Source: Algoriphagus marincola DSM 16067 (lineage in GTDB: Bacteria; Bacteroidota; Bacteroidia; Cytophagales; Cyclobacteriaceae). From it: a DNA stretch of 64,000 nucleotides. The stretch is from assembly GCF_000429405.1 (NCBI RefSeq), contig NZ_AUBU01000006.1, positions 248,001-312,000 of the forward strand, read 5' to 3'. A program made the translations under genes and the position numbers. Each line of letters starts with the position of its first letter. Position 1 is the first letter of the stretch. Under the pieces are notes generated by a model, which ran no database searches, was not told the origin of the DNA, and worked only from the letters and a program-made list of their open reading frames with translations. Below are positions 63,002 through 64,000 of this stretch, one piece after another.

Positions 63002-63850
63002 CTAAGCATTTACTGATAAGTTGTCGATCAATCTCACTTTTCCAACCTCGGCGGCTACGCAAAGGGAGCTTTTTTGATTGGGGTCAAAAGTCTTCAAAAT
63101 TTCAAAACTTTCTGTCCCCACCAACTCAAAGTACTCTAAACTCACCCCTTCAGCTTGCTTAAAATCGCGGATGATGTTCTGTTGCACCTCAAACCAACTT
63201 GTTCCATTTAAAAGTTCCTCTTTAGCCCATGATAGGGAGTGAAATAAAAGCAGTGACTTATCTCTGGAGTCTGCGTCAAGCCGGCGGTTGCGGGATGACA
63301 TCGCTAAGCCATCGTTTTCTCGGCGAGTAGGAACTGTTTGGATTTCGATAGGAAAAGAAAGGTCCAACACGAGCCGCTTGATAATCGCCACTTGCTGCAG
63401 GTCTTTTTGTCCGAAAAAGGCTACATGAGGCTGGATCAGGTGAAAAAGCTTGGAAACAATCAGTCCTACTCCATTGAAATGTCCAGGCCGAAAGGCTCCT
63501 TCTAGCACTCGCTCCAGCGGGCCGAAGTCCAATGTCATTTGAGATTTTTGAGGGTACATGGTATCCACAGAAGGAGTAAAAACATAATCCGCACCCTCAG
63601 TTTTCAAAAGATCCAAGTCATCATTTAGACTTTGTGGGTACTTGGCAAAGTCCTCCGGATTGTTGAATTGAGTGGGATTGACGAAAATGGAGACAACCGT
63701 CACATCGCAATTTTCTTTAGACCTTCTTACCAAGTCGAGATGGCCTTGGTGCAATGCGCCCATGGTTGGGACGAGCCCTATTCGAAAGTTTTTCTGATGA
63801 AGTCGGAGGCGGATTTCTGACCATTCGACTCCAGTGTAGAATACCTGCAC
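63002..63850 (-). CDS. panC: Pantothenate synthetase (pantoate-beta-alanine ligase)
   Basis: PanC joins pantoate and beta-alanine using ATP. It contains [70 protein letters not shown] and a C-terminal VGKVRLIDN, all signatures. The likely start is the GTG at 63850 ([10 protein letters not shown]), which gives the usual 282 residues; an ATG at 63919 would add 23 unrelated residues and place the start close to the divergent promoter. It forms an operon with panD. Confidence 0.92.
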   Translation of the reverse strand: MQVFYTGVEWSEIRLRLHQKNFRIGLVPTMGALHQGHLDLVRRSKENCDVTVVSIFVNPTQFNNPEDFAKYPQSLNDDLDLLKTEGADYVFTPSVDTMYPQKSQMTLDFGPLERVLEGAFRPGHFNGVGLIVSKLFHLIQPHVAFFGQKDLQQVAIIKRLVLDLSFPIEIQTVPTRRENDGLAMSSRNRRLDADSRDKSLLLFHSLSWAKEELLNGTSWFEVQQNIIRDFKQAEGVSLEYFELVGTESFEILKTFDPNQKSSLCVAAEVGKVRLIDNLSVNA

Positions 63851-63930
63851 GCTTTGGGTAATAGCTTGGGGAAGATGCCGCAAAACTAGATTAATATTCA
63901 GAAAAACAAGGCTTTTCACCCTTTTTTTAT

Positions 63931-63938
63931 TATCTTTG
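63931..63938 (+). promoter_or_regulatory. Bacteroidota -7 promoter box of the glycogen synthase gene
   Basis: TATCTTTG matches TAnnTTTG and lies 37 bp before the ATG at 63976. Confidence 0.45.
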
Positions 63939-63975
63939 CGTCGTTGTTTATCACTTTACTAAAAAAACACTTAAT

Positions 63976-64000
63976 ATGTCCAAATTACGTATCCTCTACG
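63976..64000 (+). CDS. Glycogen/starch synthase, first codons (cut by window edge)
   Basis: ATG at 63976 opens MSKLRILY before the window ends. This is the typical start of Bacteroidota glycogen synthases (which continue into VASEI), and the gene is usually divergent from panC, as here. Eight residues only, so the call rests mainly on context. Confidence 0.6.

Noticed and set aside
63851..63919. N-terminal extension of panC from the ATG at 63919
   Set aside because: The extra 23 residues do not fit the family, and the GTG at 63850 gives the standard length. Kept only as an alternative.

Overview
The window reads as a chromosomal segment of a Bacteroidota bacterium, most like the Cytophagales (a Cyclobacteriaceae/Algoriphagus-type genome). 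The reasons are: TonB-dependent receptors with N-terminal carboxypeptidase-like domains, a fused SecDF, DUF4783 beside nadC, panC divergent from a glycogen synthase, bacillithiol-type YtxJ, a bacterial GGGP-synthase family protein, weak or absent Shine-Dalgarno sequences, and several TAnnTTTG promoter elements. GC content looks like the low-to-mid 40s by eye. No rRNA, tRNA, CRISPR array or complete insertion sequence was seen.

Layout. 0-4.3 kb: a 5' fragment of rfbC runs off the left edge; then hflX and a TonB-dependent receptor preceded by a TPP riboswitch, so probably a thiamine-related importer. 4.4-4.9 kb: a YefM/YoeB toxin-antitoxin pair with a textbook TGTACA operator. 5-7.6 kb: a MoxR-like AAA ATPase and a VWA protein in one operon. 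7.7-19 kb: housekeeping genes (queG, corA, nadC, gpmI), lipoproteins, a large outer-membrane receptor, ytxJ and a DUF4403 protein. 18.9-31 kb: a long minus-strand acetate module. In transcription order it holds a zinc-ribbon/HTH protein, a porin, DUF4212 and an SSS symporter, a small membrane protein, an SLC5-fused histidine kinase, a receiver-only response regulator, acs, a cNMP/CBS/DUF294 protein and a DnaQ-like exonuclease. It resembles the CrbS/CrbR-acs system of gamma-proteobacteria, but the response regulator has no output domain.

31.3-34.6 kb: ZIP transporter, apbE and ruvB. 34.6-37.1 kb: a small, AT-rich accessory island with a probably 5'-truncated HExxH protein and its overlapping partner, a pseudogene with at least two lesions, and a RelE/ParE-type toxin-antitoxin pair. 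37.2-41.1 kb: the oxidative pentose phosphate genes, with zwf-pgl on the minus strand divergent from gnd. 41.1-45.8 kb: an S15/CocE hydrolase and ppsA, separated by a repeat-rich gap. One 69-bp unit from that gap recurs, inverted, immediately upstream of rdgB at 47.8 kb.

46-64 kb: rdgB, udk, secDF, guaB, a lytic transglycosylase, two LOG-family hydrolases, a YkgJ-like Cys-cluster protein, a holin-like/GGGPS operon, an AraC regulator, an acyl-CoA dehydrogenase, a membrane zinc peptidase, then panC-panD-flippase divergent from the first codons of a glycogen synthase at the right edge.

Most interesting points: the acetate module with an apparently missing output domain, a domesticated transposase-like HTH protein and a shared 18-bp motif (17/18) upstream of both that gene and the porin; the start-codon-carrying 69-bp repeat; the decaying island after ruvB; and a set of promoters whose -7 box almost touches the start codon, suggesting leaderless mRNAs.
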